Shown piece after piece: positions 17,063-26,872 of a stretch of 64,000 nt of DNA. How positions within the stretch are numbered: position 1 is the first letter of the stretch; the number at the start of each line of letters is the position of its first letter. The notes under the pieces were generated by a model. That model searched no databases. It was not told the DNA's origin and worked only from the letters and a program-made list of their open reading frames with translations. The DNA is from Mesobacillus subterraneus. GTDB lineage: Bacteria; Bacillota; Bacilli; Bacillales; Cytobacillaceae. The DNA lies in assembly GCF_023715485.1 (NCBI RefSeq), contig NZ_JAMBOF010000008.1, positions 62,001 to 126,000 on the forward strand. The letters are read 5' to 3'. Both the position numbers and the translations under genes were made by a program.

Positions 17063-17400
17063 TTTTACCGTTTTGAGTTCTTTCTCGCATTTTGGGAGTC
17101 AAGCAGAGGACCTGCTTTTACCGTTTTCGGTTCTTTCTCGCATTTTCGGACAATTTCAGAGGACCTGCTTTTACCGTTTTCGGTTCTTTCTCGCATTTTC
17201 GGGCAAAGCAGAGGACCTGCTTTTACCGTTTTCGGTTCTTTCTCGCATTTTCGGGCAATGCAGAGGACCTGCTTTTACCGTTTTCGGTTCTTTCTCGCAT
17301 TTTCGGGCAATGCAGAGGACCTGCTTTTACCGTTTTCGGTTCTTTCTCGCATTTTCGGGCAAAGCAGCGAACTGTTTTTACCTTCTTGTGTTCAATTTCG
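17063..17400. repeat. Tandem array, 52-bp unit, about 6 copies
   Basis: The landmark CAGAGGACCTGC (degenerate in the last copy) starts at 17104, 17157, 17209, 17261, 17313 and 17365, giving steps of 53, 52, 52, 52 and 52. Each unit also contains TTTTACCGTTTTCGG and TCTCGCATTTTCGG. Middle copies are almost identical, while the first and last are degenerate. Since 52 is not a multiple of three, the reading frame rotates from copy to copy and the overlapping open frames here are artefacts. With the terminator, it fills the 530 bases between the YwaF-like gene and the esterase. Confidence 0.95.
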
Positions 17401-17446
17401 TTTTTTGGATAAATAATAACAAAACTGTAGACATATAACATGTATC

Positions 17447-18190
17447 CTAAAGAACTTTCTTTATAAAATCCACTGTTCTTTCTATGATTACCTGCTGGTC
17501 GTTGTCTAAAGTAGCAACGTGATAACTCTCTTTCAGAAAATGAATCTCTTTCGTTTCGGAATTAATGCCATCATAAATTATTTGTGAATTGTCAGGAGGA
17601 ACTACATGATCTTCTTCAGAAACAAAAATTAATGCGGGACAGGAAACCTTTGAAAGATTGCCTTTGACTTCTGCCATTAATGACAGAATTTCTTTAACGG
17701 ATCGAACTGGGGTCTTTTCATAGGCGAGCTCCTTTATTCCAGGCTTTTTGATATCAGAGCCAATTGCATCTAAAAACCTTGTCCCTTCTAACTGAAGAAC
17801 CGGCTCCATCGCTGGAATATCAACAGCAGCATTTATCAGGATAATCCCGCGGATATCCGGATATTTTTCGGCTATATACAGCGTCAACGTTCCACCCATT
17901 GAAAGGCCAGTGACAAAAATTGTATCACACCGTTCTTTTAACCACTTGTACCCCTCTACTATTGAGGCAATCCAATCACGATAAGTGGTTTGCTCCATAT
18001 CTTCATAATGTGTACCATGCCCTTTAAGACGAGGTCCACAAACCGTAAATCCCTCAGCAGCATATGCCTCACTTAACGGCCGCATGCTCTGGGTTGATCC
18101 AGTAAATCCGTGAGAAACTAAAATTCCAACACGACTTCCTTCAAAGTAAAAAGGTTCGGCGCCTTGCAAAATTGGATAATGTTCTGTCAT
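17447..18190 (-). CDS. Alpha/beta-hydrolase, Est30-type carboxylesterase
   Basis: 247-residue serine hydrolase. The oxyanion region is VSHGFTGS (about 26-33), the nucleophile elbow is GLSMGG (Ser about 95), the Asp lies in EEDHVVP and the catalytic His in SYHVATLD near the C-terminus. It matches the Geobacillus Est30 carboxylesterase group in length and motifs. ATG 18190 is preferred because GGAGGG directly abuts the ATG at 18196 but lies 6 bp from 18190. Physiological substrate unknown. Confidence 0.87.
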   Translation of the reverse strand: MTEHYPILQGAEPFYFEGSRVGILVSHGFTGSTQSMRPLSEAYAAEGFTVCGPRLKGHGTHYEDMEQTTYRDWIASIVEGYKWLKERCDTIFVTGLSMGGTLTLYIAEKYPDIRGIILINAAVDIPAMEPVLQLEGTRFLDAIGSDIKKPGIKELAYEKTPVRSVKEILSLMAEVKGNLSKVSCPALIFVSEEDHVVPPDNSQIIYDGINSETKEIHFLKESYHVATLDNDQQVIIERTVDFIKKVL

Positions 18191-18311
18191 GTTCATCCCT
18201 CCGCTCTTAAAATTTCCTACATTAATAGAATTCGCTTCCCTTTATATAAAACCTCCCTTATATTCCTTACTCTTTCACAAGATTAAATTTTTCTACTTAC
18301 TCGATTTATCA

Positions 18312-18345
18312 CCAAAAAAAACAGCGAACACAAGGTTCGCTGTTG
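18312..18345 (-). terminator. gndA terminator
   Basis: Minus-strand stem AACAGCGAAC / GTTCGCTGTT followed by a run of eight T's. Confidence 0.85.
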
Positions 18346-18351
18346 CATTTT

Positions 18352-19761
18352 TTATTCCATCCACTCTGTGTGGAAAATACCTTCTTTGTCAATTCGCTGA
18401 TAGGTGTGCGCACCAAAGTAGTCGCGCTGTGCCTGAATCAGGTTGGCAGGAAGTGTTTCGGTCCTGTAGCTATCAAAGTATGATAGGGCTGCAGAGAAGC
18501 TTGGTACCGGAATTCCGTTCATAACCGCTGCAGAGATAATCTCTCGCAATGACTGCTGGTAGCCTTCAGCAATTTCTTTGAAATACGGATCAAGCAGCAG
18601 GTTTTTCAAGCCAGGGTCCCGGTCGTACGCTTCCTTGATTTTCTGAAGGAACTGCGCTCTGATGATACAGCCTCCGCGGAAAATCATTGCGATTTCACCA
18701 TAGCTCAAATCCCAGTTATATTCTTCAGAAGCTGCTCTCATTTGGGCAAAGCCTTGCGAATAGGAACAAATTTTGCTGAGGTACAATGCTTTGCGGATTG
18801 ATTCGATGAATGCCTCACGGTCTCCATCGAATGGTTTTGATTCTGGTCCATTAAGGACTTTGCTTGCTTCAACGCGCTCTTGTTTCATCGCAGAAATGAA
18901 GCGGGCAAAAACGGATTCAGTAATGATTGGCAGCGGCACACCAAGATCTAGCGCACTTTGACTTGTCCACTTTCCTGTACCTTTTTGTCCTGCCGTATCG
19001 AGAATCACATCGACAAGAGGTTTACCTGTTTCCTCATCCTTTTTGGTAAATATGTCAGCTGTAATTTCAATCAAATAGCTGTCCAGCTCACCTTTGTTCC
19101 AATCGGCAAATACTTGGTGCAGCTCTTCTGCACTTAAGCCGAGAATATGCTTTAACATGAAGTACGATTCAGAGATCAATTGCATGTCCCCATATTCGAT
19201 GCCATTGTGGACCATTTTCACATAATGGCCTGCTCCATCCGGTCCAATGTAAGTTGTACATGCTTCTCCATTTACTTTAGCAGCAATATCCTGGAAAATC
19301 GGAGCAACTAAATCGTATGCTTCCTTTTGTCCGCCAGGCATGATGGAAGGACCATGAAGCGCACCTTCCTCCCCGCCCGATACTCCTGTCCCAATGAAGT
19401 GAAGGCCAAGCTCGCTCAATTCCTTGTTGCGTCGCTGTGTATCGGCAAAATATGTATTCCCGCCATCTATGATGATATCGCCCTTTTCAAGATAAGGCTT
19501 CAGTTGATCAATGGTTGCATCAGTCGCTGCGCCTGCTTTGACCATGAGCAAAATTTTACGCGGTTTTTCTAATGAGTGCACAAACTCTTCAATTGTAAAA
19601 GTACCAACGATACTCTTTCCTTTTGTCTCAGCAAGCATTTCATCCGTCTTTTCTCTTGAACGGTTATAAACGGATACAGAATAGCCCCGGCTTTCGATAT
19701 TCATCGCAAGGTTTTTACCCATGACAGCAAGGCCTATGACTCCAATTTGTTGTTTCGACAT
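18352..19761 (-). CDS. gndA: 6-phosphogluconate dehydrogenase, NADP-dependent, decarboxylating
   Basis: 469-residue enzyme that converts 6-phosphogluconate to ribulose-5-phosphate plus CO2. N-terminal cofactor motif [14 protein letters not shown], then the signature [19 protein letters not shown] and [18 protein letters not shown], with the catalytic Lys and the His-Asn pair. ATG 19761-19759 gives the standard length; the frame is open to 19809 but that extension has no family sequence. It corresponds to B. subtilis GndA (YqjI), next to dinB as here. Confidence 0.95.
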   Translation of the reverse strand: MSKQQIGVIGLAVMGKNLAMNIESRGYSVSVYNRSREKTDEMLAETKGKSIVGTFTIEEFVHSLEKPRKILLMVKAGAATDATIDQLKPYLEKGDIIIDGGNTYFADTQRRNKELSELGLHFIGTGVSGGEEGALHGPSIMPGGQKEAYDLVAPIFQDIAAKVNGEACTTYIGPDGAGHYVKMVHNGIEYGDMQLISESYFMLKHILGLSAEELHQVFADWNKGELDSYLIEITADIFTKKDEETGKPLVDVILDTAGQKGTGKWTSQSALDLGVPLPIITESVFARFISAMKQERVEASKVLNGPESKPFDGDREAFIESIRKALYLSKICSYSQGFAQMRAASEEYNWDLSYGEIAMIFRGGCIIRAQFLQKIKEAYDRDPGLKNLLLDPYFKEIAEGYQQSLREIISAAVMNGIPVPSFSAALSYFDSYRTETLPANLIQAQRDYFGAHTYQRIDKEGIFHTEWME

Positions 19762-19897
19762 CTTTACAACGTCCCTTCTGGTTAAAGCTATAATTTTTAA
19801 TTCATACACTCTAATTTAGCAATGATAAGTGAGTGTTGCAAACAAACCGGTTTTCCCCTTACTTATTTTGACTTTAAGAGGGCCCGTTAAACGCATC

Positions 19898-21190
19898 TTA
19901 CTTTTCTTTTTTATCAGTCTCGTCGTTTGGCCGCCGCTCCTGGAGAAAATCTTTATTGAAGCTTGTTCCTGCACTTTTATTCTCGTTAAGGTGCGGCTTT
20001 TTCACCTGGGAACCTGCGCTTTCAATAATATTTTTCCCGTATTTCTCCCGCAGCAGACTCATTGTATTGAAAAGTGGTTCCTTCCTGGCATCATGCTCAT
20101 AAGAGAAAAGGTCAAGCTGCTTAACAGCCTTATCTGCATCAAGAAGGTCAGTGCCTGTTATGCCCAGCAGCCTTACGGAATCCCCATTCCAATGCTTTAA
20201 AAAGAGAGTTTTAGCGGCTGCGGCAATATCATCCTGCCTGGAAACAGGATTTTCGAGCTTATGGCTTCTTGTGATGGTTTTCCTGTCCTTAAAGCGAATC
20301 GTGACGCTGATATTTGTAGCGACAGCTTCCTTTCGCTTCATTCTTGCAGCTACTTGTTCTGAAAGCTTATCCAGCACCTTCAGGAGTTCTTGCTGGTTAG
20401 AAATATCTCTCGGCAGTGTTGTCGAATTTCCAATACTCTTAAAATCATAGACTGATTCGGGATCGACACGGCGATTATCCAGGCCGTTAGCTCTATCTCT
20501 CAACCTTATGCCGTTGATGCCGAGCAAGCCTTTTAGCTGTATGTCATTTGCCTTAGCAAGTTCGCCGATTGTTTCGATTCCGATACTGTTTAGTTTATCC
20601 GCTGTCTTGCTTCCTACTCCATGCATCTGCCCTACCTCAAGCGGCCAAAGTACGCTTGGGATGTCCCGCTTTCTTAGAACCGTAATGCCAAGAGGCTTTT
20701 TCATATCTGAGGCGGTTTTCGCAAGAAATTTATTAGGTGCGACCCCAATACTGCATGGCAAATCGAGTTGATCAAGAATCCTCTTCTGGATGCTTTCGGC
20801 GATCTGCATCGGTGAGCCAATATCAGAGCAATCGGTTATATCCAAATAGCCTTCATCAATCGAAACCGGCTCAACAAGCTCGGTGTATTGTCGCAATAGA
20901 TCAAACATAGCCGCAGATGCTGAACGATATCGATCAAAGTTAGGTTTTTTTATGATTAAATCGGGGCAAAGCTTCTTCGCCTCCCATAACGGCATTGTCG
21001 TCCTGACTCCGAATTTCCGCGCTTCATAGCTGCAGGTAACAATGATTCCGCGGCGCTCTTCCGGATTCCCAGCAATCGCGAGCGGTTTCCCTTTTAACTC
21101 CTGGTCATATGCCATTTCTACTGAAGCATAGAAGCTATTCATATCGACATGTAAAATAACTCTGCCCTTTTTTGGGTACATTTCTTTCAT
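19898..21190 (-). CDS. dinB: DNA polymerase IV (Y-family, PolY1/YqjH type)
   Basis: 430-residue translesion polymerase. The palm motif ILHVDMNSFYASVE has the first catalytic Asp, PVSIDEGYLDITD has the Asp-Glu pair, and LPCSIGVAPNKFLAKTASD follows. A helix-hairpin-helix region MHGVGSKTADKLNSIGI precedes the little finger, and QLDLFSYE near the end is a beta-clamp-binding QLxLF motif. ATG 21190 has GGGAAGTGG upstream; GTG 21199 is an alternative that adds three residues and better matches the B. subtilis N-terminus. No LexA box is seen upstream, unlike uvrX. Confidence 0.93.
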   Translation of the reverse strand: MKEMYPKKGRVILHVDMNSFYASVEMAYDQELKGKPLAIAGNPEERRGIIVTCSYEARKFGVRTTMPLWEAKKLCPDLIIKKPNFDRYRSASAAMFDLLRQYTELVEPVSIDEGYLDITDCSDIGSPMQIAESIQKRILDQLDLPCSIGVAPNKFLAKTASDMKKPLGITVLRKRDIPSVLWPLEVGQMHGVGSKTADKLNSIGIETIGELAKANDIQLKGLLGINGIRLRDRANGLDNRRVDPESVYDFKSIGNSTTLPRDISNQQELLKVLDKLSEQVAARMKRKEAVATNISVTIRFKDRKTITRSHKLENPVSRQDDIAAAAKTLFLKHWNGDSVRLLGITGTDLLDADKAVKQLDLFSYEHDARKEPLFNTMSLLREKYGKNIIESAGSQVKKPHLNENKSAGTSFNKDFLQERRPNDETDKKEK

Positions 21191-21370
21191 TATGGCCACT
21201 TCCCAAATATACGTTCCCTTCTAGTTTATCAAAAATACCGAAGTTTTACTTCATCGGAGTTTGGAAGTTAAATTTGAATTTTATGTGAAGAAATCAAGGG
21301 AAAGGTTAAAGATTCCCCTGAAAAACCCGATAAAATGTTTAAATAGATATACCTAGACGGAGGAGTTTTT

Positions 21371-23083
21371 ATGCAGCATTGGTCCATTGGCAGAAAGTAT
21401 GCAAGCGTTTTCGCATTTATCATGGTCATTTTCCTGGGCAGTTTTATTTATTTGTCCAGTGTTTTGAGCAACCTACAGGATGCGATCGACCTGGCAGAGG
21501 AGAAAAGTGATTACGCCATCATGATTAGTGAAATGTCATCTTCTTTTCGCCAGAAATACATTATAATTACTGATTACATAACGGATCCCAAACCAGAGCT
21601 AATTGATTTGTACAATAAAGAGTCCGAGCAGTTCAAATCTTCTTCAGAAAGCCTGAATACATACGTAAAATCAGAGGAAGCCAAAACAGTTCTCAATGCA
21701 ATTGTGAAGATTGACCAGCATATGAATACTGTTTGGGAAGACGATATTTTAAAAACTGTCGAAGAATTCCGTCAAAACTTTGAACAGGTTGATATCTATA
21801 CTCAAATCAGCCTGACTAACAAGGCAGAAACCATCCGGGATATGAATATCGAAAAGTTAAACGAACTCCGGACATCGATATTGGATGACAGGACCAGGAT
21901 CATGAAGGAAACCCATTCTTCAATTGCTACCATGATCCGTAATACTTTCATCCTCATCATCATCGCCTTTATCATCTCTTCTGTGGCAATGTACTTTGTC
22001 TCCCGCAGCATCAGCAAAAATCTTAAGGATGTTGTTGCTTACTGTAAGAAGCTCGCAGCAGGGGAGCTGAATGTAAAAGCGTTGCAGGCAAAGAGCAAGG
22101 ACGAAGTGGGTCAGATCATCCAGGCAATGAATCAATTATCCGGTAACCTTAAAGCTTCCATTTCCAGCATTTTGGCGTCATCTGACCAGGTAAATGAAAT
22201 GTCGAGAAATCTAAAGGAAAATGCAGAAGCCACCACAGAAGCAAACAATGAAATTACAACATCGATCATGCAAGTTGCCTCTGCCTCAGATGAGCAGGTG
22301 AAAATTTCGGAACGCACCAATGAAGCAGTTGAAAATGTGTCTTCACAATTAATCGAAGTTACTGGTTCAATGCATGAAACCCTGCAAACCACTTCTGACA
22401 CAAAGCAAAAGATTGAGCAGGGAAAACTATATGCCATCAATGTGACAGAACAGATGGATGAAATCAATGGAAAGGTCACAGAACTGGCCAAGGTGATTCA
22501 TTCCCTGAAGAACAATTCTCAGGAAATTCATCGGATCATTGAGATCATCACAGATATTTCAAATCAGACAAATTTATTGGCATTGAATGCAGCGATCGAA
22601 GCGGCAAGAGCCGGGGAGCATGGGAAAGGCTTCGGTGTCGTGGCCCAGGAAGTGCGCAAACTTGCCGAACAATCAGCTGGAGCGGCAGACAGCATCCGCA
22701 CAATCCTAGAACAAACTGGAAAAGAAACGAACCAGGCCGTAAATGTTATGGATGAAAGCCAGGTGACCGTCCAAAAAGGCAATGAACTTGTTGAGAAAGT
22801 GGCGGCCATCTTCACAGAAATAGCTCAATCGATCGAGGAGGTCAGCTTGAATGGGAATAAGGTAAACAGCGCCGTCATGAATGCGAATGAAAAGATGGAA
22901 TTCATGGCCCAGTCTGCAACCGAAGTCATCACCGCATCTTCAAAGTCCGCGCAATTCCTCGAGCAGGTAGCAGCTACTACAGAGGAACAGAACGCTACCA
23001 TGCAGGAGCTGTTGGAGTCATCCAACAAATTATCCAGCATGGCTGAGGACCTGAGGAAATCATTCTCCAGCTTTAAATTATAA
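21371..23083 (+). CDS. Methyl-accepting chemotaxis protein
   Basis: 570-residue transmembrane chemoreceptor. Span 1 at about 11-31, an extracellular helical sensor domain (about 32-187, four-helix-bundle-like, ligand unknown), span 2 at about 188-210 ([20 protein letters not shown]), and HAMP at about 211-263. The cytoplasmic signalling helix pair follows, with its hairpin tip in the segment [20 protein letters not shown]. Start ATG 21371 behind GGAGGAG. A CheW-like gene converges on it across a shared terminator, a suggestive local pairing. Confidence 0.93.
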   Translation: MQHWSIGRKYASVFAFIMVIFLGSFIYLSSVLSNLQDAIDLAEEKSDYAIMISEMSSSFRQKYIIITDYITDPKPELIDLYNKESEQFKSSSESLNTYVKSEEAKTVLNAIVKIDQHMNTVWEDDILKTVEEFRQNFEQVDIYTQISLTNKAETIRDMNIEKLNELRTSILDDRTRIMKETHSSIATMIRNTFILIIIAFIISSVAMYFVSRSISKNLKDVVAYCKKLAAGELNVKALQAKSKDEVGQIIQAMNQLSGNLKASISSILASSDQVNEMSRNLKENAEATTEANNEITTSIMQVASASDEQVKISERTNEAVENVSSQLIEVTGSMHETLQTTSDTKQKIEQGKLYAINVTEQMDEINGKVTELAKVIHSLKNNSQEIHRIIEIITDISNQTNLLALNAAIEAARAGEHGKGFGVVAQEVRKLAEQSAGAADSIRTILEQTGKETNQAVNVMDESQVTVQKGNELVEKVAAIFTEIAQSIEEVSLNGNKVNSAVMNANEKMEFMAQSATEVITASSKSAQFLEQVAATTEEQNATMQELLESSNKLSSMAEDLRKSFSSFKL

Positions 23084-23086
23084 ACC

Positions 23087-23121
23087 AAAACAAGCTGGCC
23101 CGCGGGGGCCAGCTTGTTTTC
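23087..23121. terminator. Shared terminator of the MCP and CheW genes
   Basis: Fourteen-base arms AAAACAAGCTGGCC (23087-23100) and GGCCAGCTTGTTTT (23107-23120) around a 6-base loop; works in both directions. Confidence 0.9.
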
Positions 23122-23131
23122 ATATCACACA

Positions 23132-23614
23132 CTAGTTATGTAATTCCTGTTTTTGATTCTTCATATAGTCCTTAATCTCTTTGATTCCCTCAAGTGACTG
23201 GATCAGGGTTTCCGGATCAATGACCATGATCATCCGTTTCTCAAAGTTGGCGATGCCAGTAATGAATTTAGTATTTTGGTAGGCGATCAGACCTGGCTGT
23301 TTCAAGTTTTCCTGAGGTATCTCAAGGATTTCCTTCGCATCCCTGACTAGGACACCTAACGAAATATCCGATGTCTCCAGTACGATCAGCCTCGTTTTGT
23401 CATCTGCCTGAATATCCCGGTTATAAAGGACCTTTTCCAGATCAATGACCGGAACCAAATCTCCCCTTACCTTCGTAATCCCGGTGACATAGTCGGGCAT
23501 ATGCGGGATTGCAGTCATCCCTTCCATTTTTTCAATCGATACAACGAAAAGAATCGGAAAAGCGTATTCTTCATTCCCTGCTTGAAACACAACCGTCTTA
23601 GTACTTTCAGCCAT
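23132..23614 (-). CDS. CheW-domain chemotaxis coupling protein
   Basis: 160 residues forming one CheW domain: FQAGNEEYAFPILFVVSIEKM, PHMPDYVTGITKVRGDLVP (the conserved receptor/CheA-contact loop with the RG turn) and VIDLEKVL. It lacks the receiver domain that would make it CheV. An adaptor linking receptor to CheA kinase is the family role. It is a stand-alone gene, convergent with an MCP rather than within a large che operon, so a dedicated partnership with that receptor is possible but unproven. Confidence 0.88.
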   Translation of the reverse strand: MAESTKTVVFQAGNEEYAFPILFVVSIEKMEGMTAIPHMPDYVTGITKVRGDLVPVIDLEKVLYNRDIQADDKTRLIVLETSDISLGVLVRDAKEILEIPQENLKQPGLIAYQNTKFITGIANFEKRMIMVIDPETLIQSLEGIKEIKDYMKNQKQELHN

Positions 23615-23754
23615 TGGAGTTCACTTCCTTTATTTAAAGTTCTATCACTAAATATTAATAGATTAAATCGGATGCATAGTGATTAATCAGGTGGATCATT
23701 CCACGTATTATATCGGATTCTTTAGTATCATCTTTATAACTAATTAAAAAAGAA

Positions 23755-24077
23755 TGCGGTTAATGGACATTTTGACAGTCACTTCTCTCTGAAATGTCTA
23801 TTAAACCTGGTTTCTTGAACATTTTGACGCTCGACCCACTTCGAAATGTCTATTAAAACCCGTTTCTTGGACATTTCGACAGTCACTTCTCTCTGAAATG
23901 TCTATTAAACTTGGTTTCTTGGAAATTTTTAGGGTCACTCCTCTCTGAAATGTCTAAGAAAACACATTTCTTGGACATTTTGATCGTCACTCCTCCCTGA
24001 AATGTCTATTAAAACCCGTTTCTTAGACATTTTGATTGTCACTCCTCTTTGAAATGTCTATTAAAACCTGTATGTTC
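23755..24077. repeat. Tandem array, 52-bp unit, about 6 copies
   Basis: GAAATGTCTA starts at 23791, 23843, 23895, 23947, 23999 and 24051, always 52 bases apart, preceded by a partial unit from about 23755. Each unit carries GACATTT..TGA and, about 14 bases later, TGAAATGTC, an inverted repeat able to form a hairpin within each copy. A second small dyad is AAACC-N-GGTTT in some copies. Copies differ at many positions (about 75-90% alike), so the array is older or less homogenised than the 17-kb one. No coding potential. It fills most of the 510 bases between the CheW gene and the peptidase. Confidence 0.95.
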
Positions 24078-24079
24078 GT

Positions 24080-24116
24080 AAAAAAAAGGGCTTCCCTTGC
24101 AGGAAGCCCACTTTTT
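24080..24116 (-). terminator. Terminator after the YqjE peptidase gene
   Basis: Stem GGGCTTCC (24088-24095) with GGAAGCCC (24102-24109) and a long minus-strand T-run from 24087 downward. Confidence 0.85.
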
Positions 24117-24124
24117 CTCATTAT

Positions 24125-25246
24125 TTACTGTGCTGCTACTTCTTGAATCAATGCGATAACCATCTCAGCAAGTTTTTCCAGCTCTTCGATTGGCATTCTT
24201 TCATTTGTTGTGTGGATTTCTTCATAACCCACAGCAAGGTTGACTGTCGGTACGCCGAATCCGGCAATAACGTTAGCATCGCTTCCGCCGCCGCTGTGCA
24301 GCAATTCTGAGCTTCTGCCAATTTTCGCAGCCGCCTTTCTTGCAAGTTCCACGACAAGATCACCTTCGCCGAACTTAAATCCTGGGTACATTACCTGAAC
24401 ATCCACATCAGCCTTGCCGCCCATTTCCTGTGCAGCTGATTCGAATGCTTCCTTCATTTTCGCTACCTGAGCTTCCATCTTTTCAGGTATTAAAGAACGG
24501 GCTTCAGCTAGAATTTCAACATGGTCACATACGATATTTGTTTGTGTGCCACCCTGGAAACGCCCAATGTTAGCAGTTGTTTCTTCATCGATACGGCCAA
24601 GCGGCATTCTCGCAACAGCCTTGGCAGCAATCGTGATTGCGGAGATACCCTTTTCAGGAGCAACGCCAGCGTGAGCTGTTTTACCATGGATAACAGCAGC
24701 AACCTTTGCCTGTGTCGGTGCAGCAACTACAATGTTTCCAACCTTGCCATCACTGTCAAGTGCATAACCATATTTAGCTTTTACTAATGATGGGTCAAGT
24801 GCCTTAGCTCCAACAAGACCTGATTCTTCCCCCACCGTAATAATGAACTGGATGGTTCCATGAGGGATTGACTGTTCTTTTAACACTCTGATTGTTTCCA
24901 ACATTACCGCTAGACCAGTTTTATCATCAGCACCAAGAATTGTTGTTCCATCTGTCACAACATATCCGTCCTTGATGGAAGGCTTTACTCCGTTGGCAGG
25001 AACTACAGTATCCATATGGGAAGTAAAATAGATAGTGTCTACTCCTTCCTTAGTTCCATTCAATGTGCAGACAAGGTTGCCTGCGCCATGTCCCGTCTGG
25101 GCAGTCGTATCGTCTTCGAATACGTCAACGCCCAAATCAGTGAATTTCTGCTTAAGGATGCGGGCAATTTCCGTTTCATACTTTGTTTCAGAGTCAATTT
25201 GGACCAGCTCCAAAAACTCATTCAATAAACGTTCGTTATTAATCAT
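24125..25246 (-). CDS. yqjE: M20-family metallopeptidase, peptidase T-like (YqjE)
   Basis: 373-residue zinc peptidase. Metal ligands are in TSHMDTV (His-x-Asp, about 77-81), GADDKTGLA, the catalytic-base motif GEESGLVGA (Glu-Glu) and the late ALDSDGKVG and TTNER segments. GKTAHAGVAPEKG marks the dimerisation domain of PepT/CPG2-type enzymes. Probably an aminotripeptidase-like cytosolic enzyme. Start ATG 25246 behind GGAGGTCGG. Only 75 bp without a clear terminator separate it from the carboxyltransferase gene upstream, so read-through from mce-yqjD is likely. Confidence 0.87.
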   Translation of the reverse strand: MINNERLLNEFLELVQIDSETKYETEIARILKQKFTDLGVDVFEDDTTAQTGHGAGNLVCTLNGTKEGVDTIYFTSHMDTVVPANGVKPSIKDGYVVTDGTTILGADDKTGLAVMLETIRVLKEQSIPHGTIQFIITVGEESGLVGAKALDPSLVKAKYGYALDSDGKVGNIVVAAPTQAKVAAVIHGKTAHAGVAPEKGISAITIAAKAVARMPLGRIDEETTANIGRFQGGTQTNIVCDHVEILAEARSLIPEKMEAQVAKMKEAFESAAQEMGGKADVDVQVMYPGFKFGEGDLVVELARKAAAKIGRSSELLHSGGGSDANVIAGFGVPTVNLAVGYEEIHTTNERMPIEELEKLAEMVIALIQEVAAQ

Positions 25247-25320
25247 CTAAGCCGACCTCCAATTATGTATATACTCTTTGAGTATACCGCTAATTGAATA
25301 GCAATACCAAATACAAAATC

Positions 25321-26871
25321 TTAAAGCGGGATGTTGCCATGTTTTTTGCCTGGCCTATCTTCCTTCTTAGTGCGGAGCATATCCAGCGCCTGGATCAGCT
25401 TGATTCGGGTTTCTCGTGGATCAATGACATCATCGACCATTCCCTGGCTGGCTGCTACATATGGGTTCGCGAATTTTTCACGGTATTCATCGATTTTCTG
25501 CTGCCTTGTTTCATCAGGATTATCGCTGTTCTGAATTTCCTTTGCAAAAATAATATTCGCAGCCCCTTGTGATCCCATGACCGCTATTTCAGCATTTGGC
25601 CAAGCAAAAACAAGGTCTGCGCCGATCGACTTGCTGTTCAGCGCGACATAAGCGCCGCCATATGCTTTTCGTAAAATAACCGTCAGCTTTGGGACGGTTG
25701 CTTCAGAATAAGCATAGAGAATTTTTGCTCCATGTCTGATAATCCCGCCATGCTCCTGCTTTATGCCCGGGAAAAATCCGGTAACATCCTCAAATGTGAT
25801 AATTGGAATATTGAATGAATCGCAAAACCGGATAAATCTCGATGCCTTATCAGATGAGTCGATATCTAGTCCGCCTGCCATCACCTTTGGCTGGTTGCAG
25901 ACAAGACCGACAACTTCACCTTTGATTCTCGCGAGACCGATGACGATGTTTCTGGCGAAGTCCTTCTGTATTTCAAGGAACGAATCCGCATCAACAACCT
26001 GCTCGATTACTTTCCGGACATCATATGGCCTAACAGCATCAAACGGGATCACATCAGTCAGGTCTGGACGGTAGTCCTCCATGTCGTCCGCTTCAAGTCG
26101 CGGCGGCTTTTCTTCATAGTTTTGCGGCAGATAGCTTAAGAGCAGCCTTACCTGCTGCAATGTCTCTTCTTCAGACTGACCATGGAAATGAGCGTTGCCG
26201 CTGATCGTATTATGGACAATCGCACCACCGAGGTCTTCCGCAGAGATTTTTTCTCCGGTAACTGTTTCGATTACCTTCGGGCCAGTGATGAACATCTGGC
26301 TTGTTTTTTCGACCATGAACACGAAATCGGTAATGGCTGGCGAATATACCGCTCCTCCAGCGCATGGACCCATAATGACAGAAATCTGGGGAATGACACC
26401 AGAATAGATTGAATTTCGGTAGAAGATTTGCCCGTAGCCATCAAGTGAAACGACTCCCTCCTGGATCCTTGCTCCACCTGAATCATTAAGCCCGACAAAC
26501 GGCGCTCCGTTTTTAGCTGCTAAATCCATAACGTTAGCGATTTTCTTTGCATGCATTTCGCCTAAAGCGCCGCCGAACACTGTGAAGTCCTGTGAAAACA
26601 AATAAATTGGCCTGCCGTTCACTTTACCGTAACCGGTTACAACACCGTCACCAGGACCCTTTTGGTTCTCAAGACCAAAATCAGTGCTTCGATGCTGGAT
26701 GAATGGGTTCAGTTCCACGAAAGTTCCTCGATCAACAAGCAATTCTATTCTCTCCCGTGCGGTCAGCTTGCCTTTTTCATGCTGCTTTTCAATCCGTTCA
26801 TCTCCGCCGCCAAGCTCAATTTCCCTGCGGCGATCATATAGTTCATTGATTTTTTCGTATATATCAGGCAT
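25321..26871 (-). CDS. yqjD: Acyl-CoA carboxylase beta (carboxyltransferase) subunit, propionyl-CoA type (YqjD)
   Basis: 516-residue carboxyltransferase of the PccB/methylmalonyl-CoA carboxyltransferase family, with the two crotonase-like halves: N-terminal LTARERIELLVDRGTFVEL, then GLNDSGGARIQEGV and GPCAGGAVYSPA, and C-terminal GFFPGIKQEHGGIIRHGAKIL and LRKAYGGAYVAL. Expected reaction: carboxyl transfer from biotin to propionyl-CoA, giving (S)-methylmalonyl-CoA. It begins 1 bp after the mce stop. No dedicated biotin carboxylase or carrier lies next to it, so AccC/AccB from the main acetyl-CoA carboxylase may serve it. Confidence 0.9.
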   Translation of the reverse strand: MPDIYEKINELYDRRREIELGGGDERIEKQHEKGKLTARERIELLVDRGTFVELNPFIQHRSTDFGLENQKGPGDGVVTGYGKVNGRPIYLFSQDFTVFGGALGEMHAKKIANVMDLAAKNGAPFVGLNDSGGARIQEGVVSLDGYGQIFYRNSIYSGVIPQISVIMGPCAGGAVYSPAITDFVFMVEKTSQMFITGPKVIETVTGEKISAEDLGGAIVHNTISGNAHFHGQSEEETLQQVRLLLSYLPQNYEEKPPRLEADDMEDYRPDLTDVIPFDAVRPYDVRKVIEQVVDADSFLEIQKDFARNIVIGLARIKGEVVGLVCNQPKVMAGGLDIDSSDKASRFIRFCDSFNIPIITFEDVTGFFPGIKQEHGGIIRHGAKILYAYSEATVPKLTVILRKAYGGAYVALNSKSIGADLVFAWPNAEIAVMGSQGAANIIFAKEIQNSDNPDETRQQKIDEYREKFANPYVAASQGMVDDVIDPRETRIKLIQALDMLRTKKEDRPGKKHGNIPL

Positions 26872-26872
26872 G

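Noticed and set aside
16916-17441. Overlapping open frames of 72-166 codons on both strands with internal sequence repeats
   Set aside because: They come from the 52-bp array; 52 is not a multiple of three, so the frame rotates and no single frame is preserved. No ribosome site or family resemblance.
23132-23614. CheV
   Set aside because: Only the CheW domain is present; no receiver domain with a phosphorylatable Asp follows.
17063-24077. CRISPR arrays
   Set aside because: The whole 52-bp unit is repeated; there are no unique spacers between constant repeats and no cas genes in the window.
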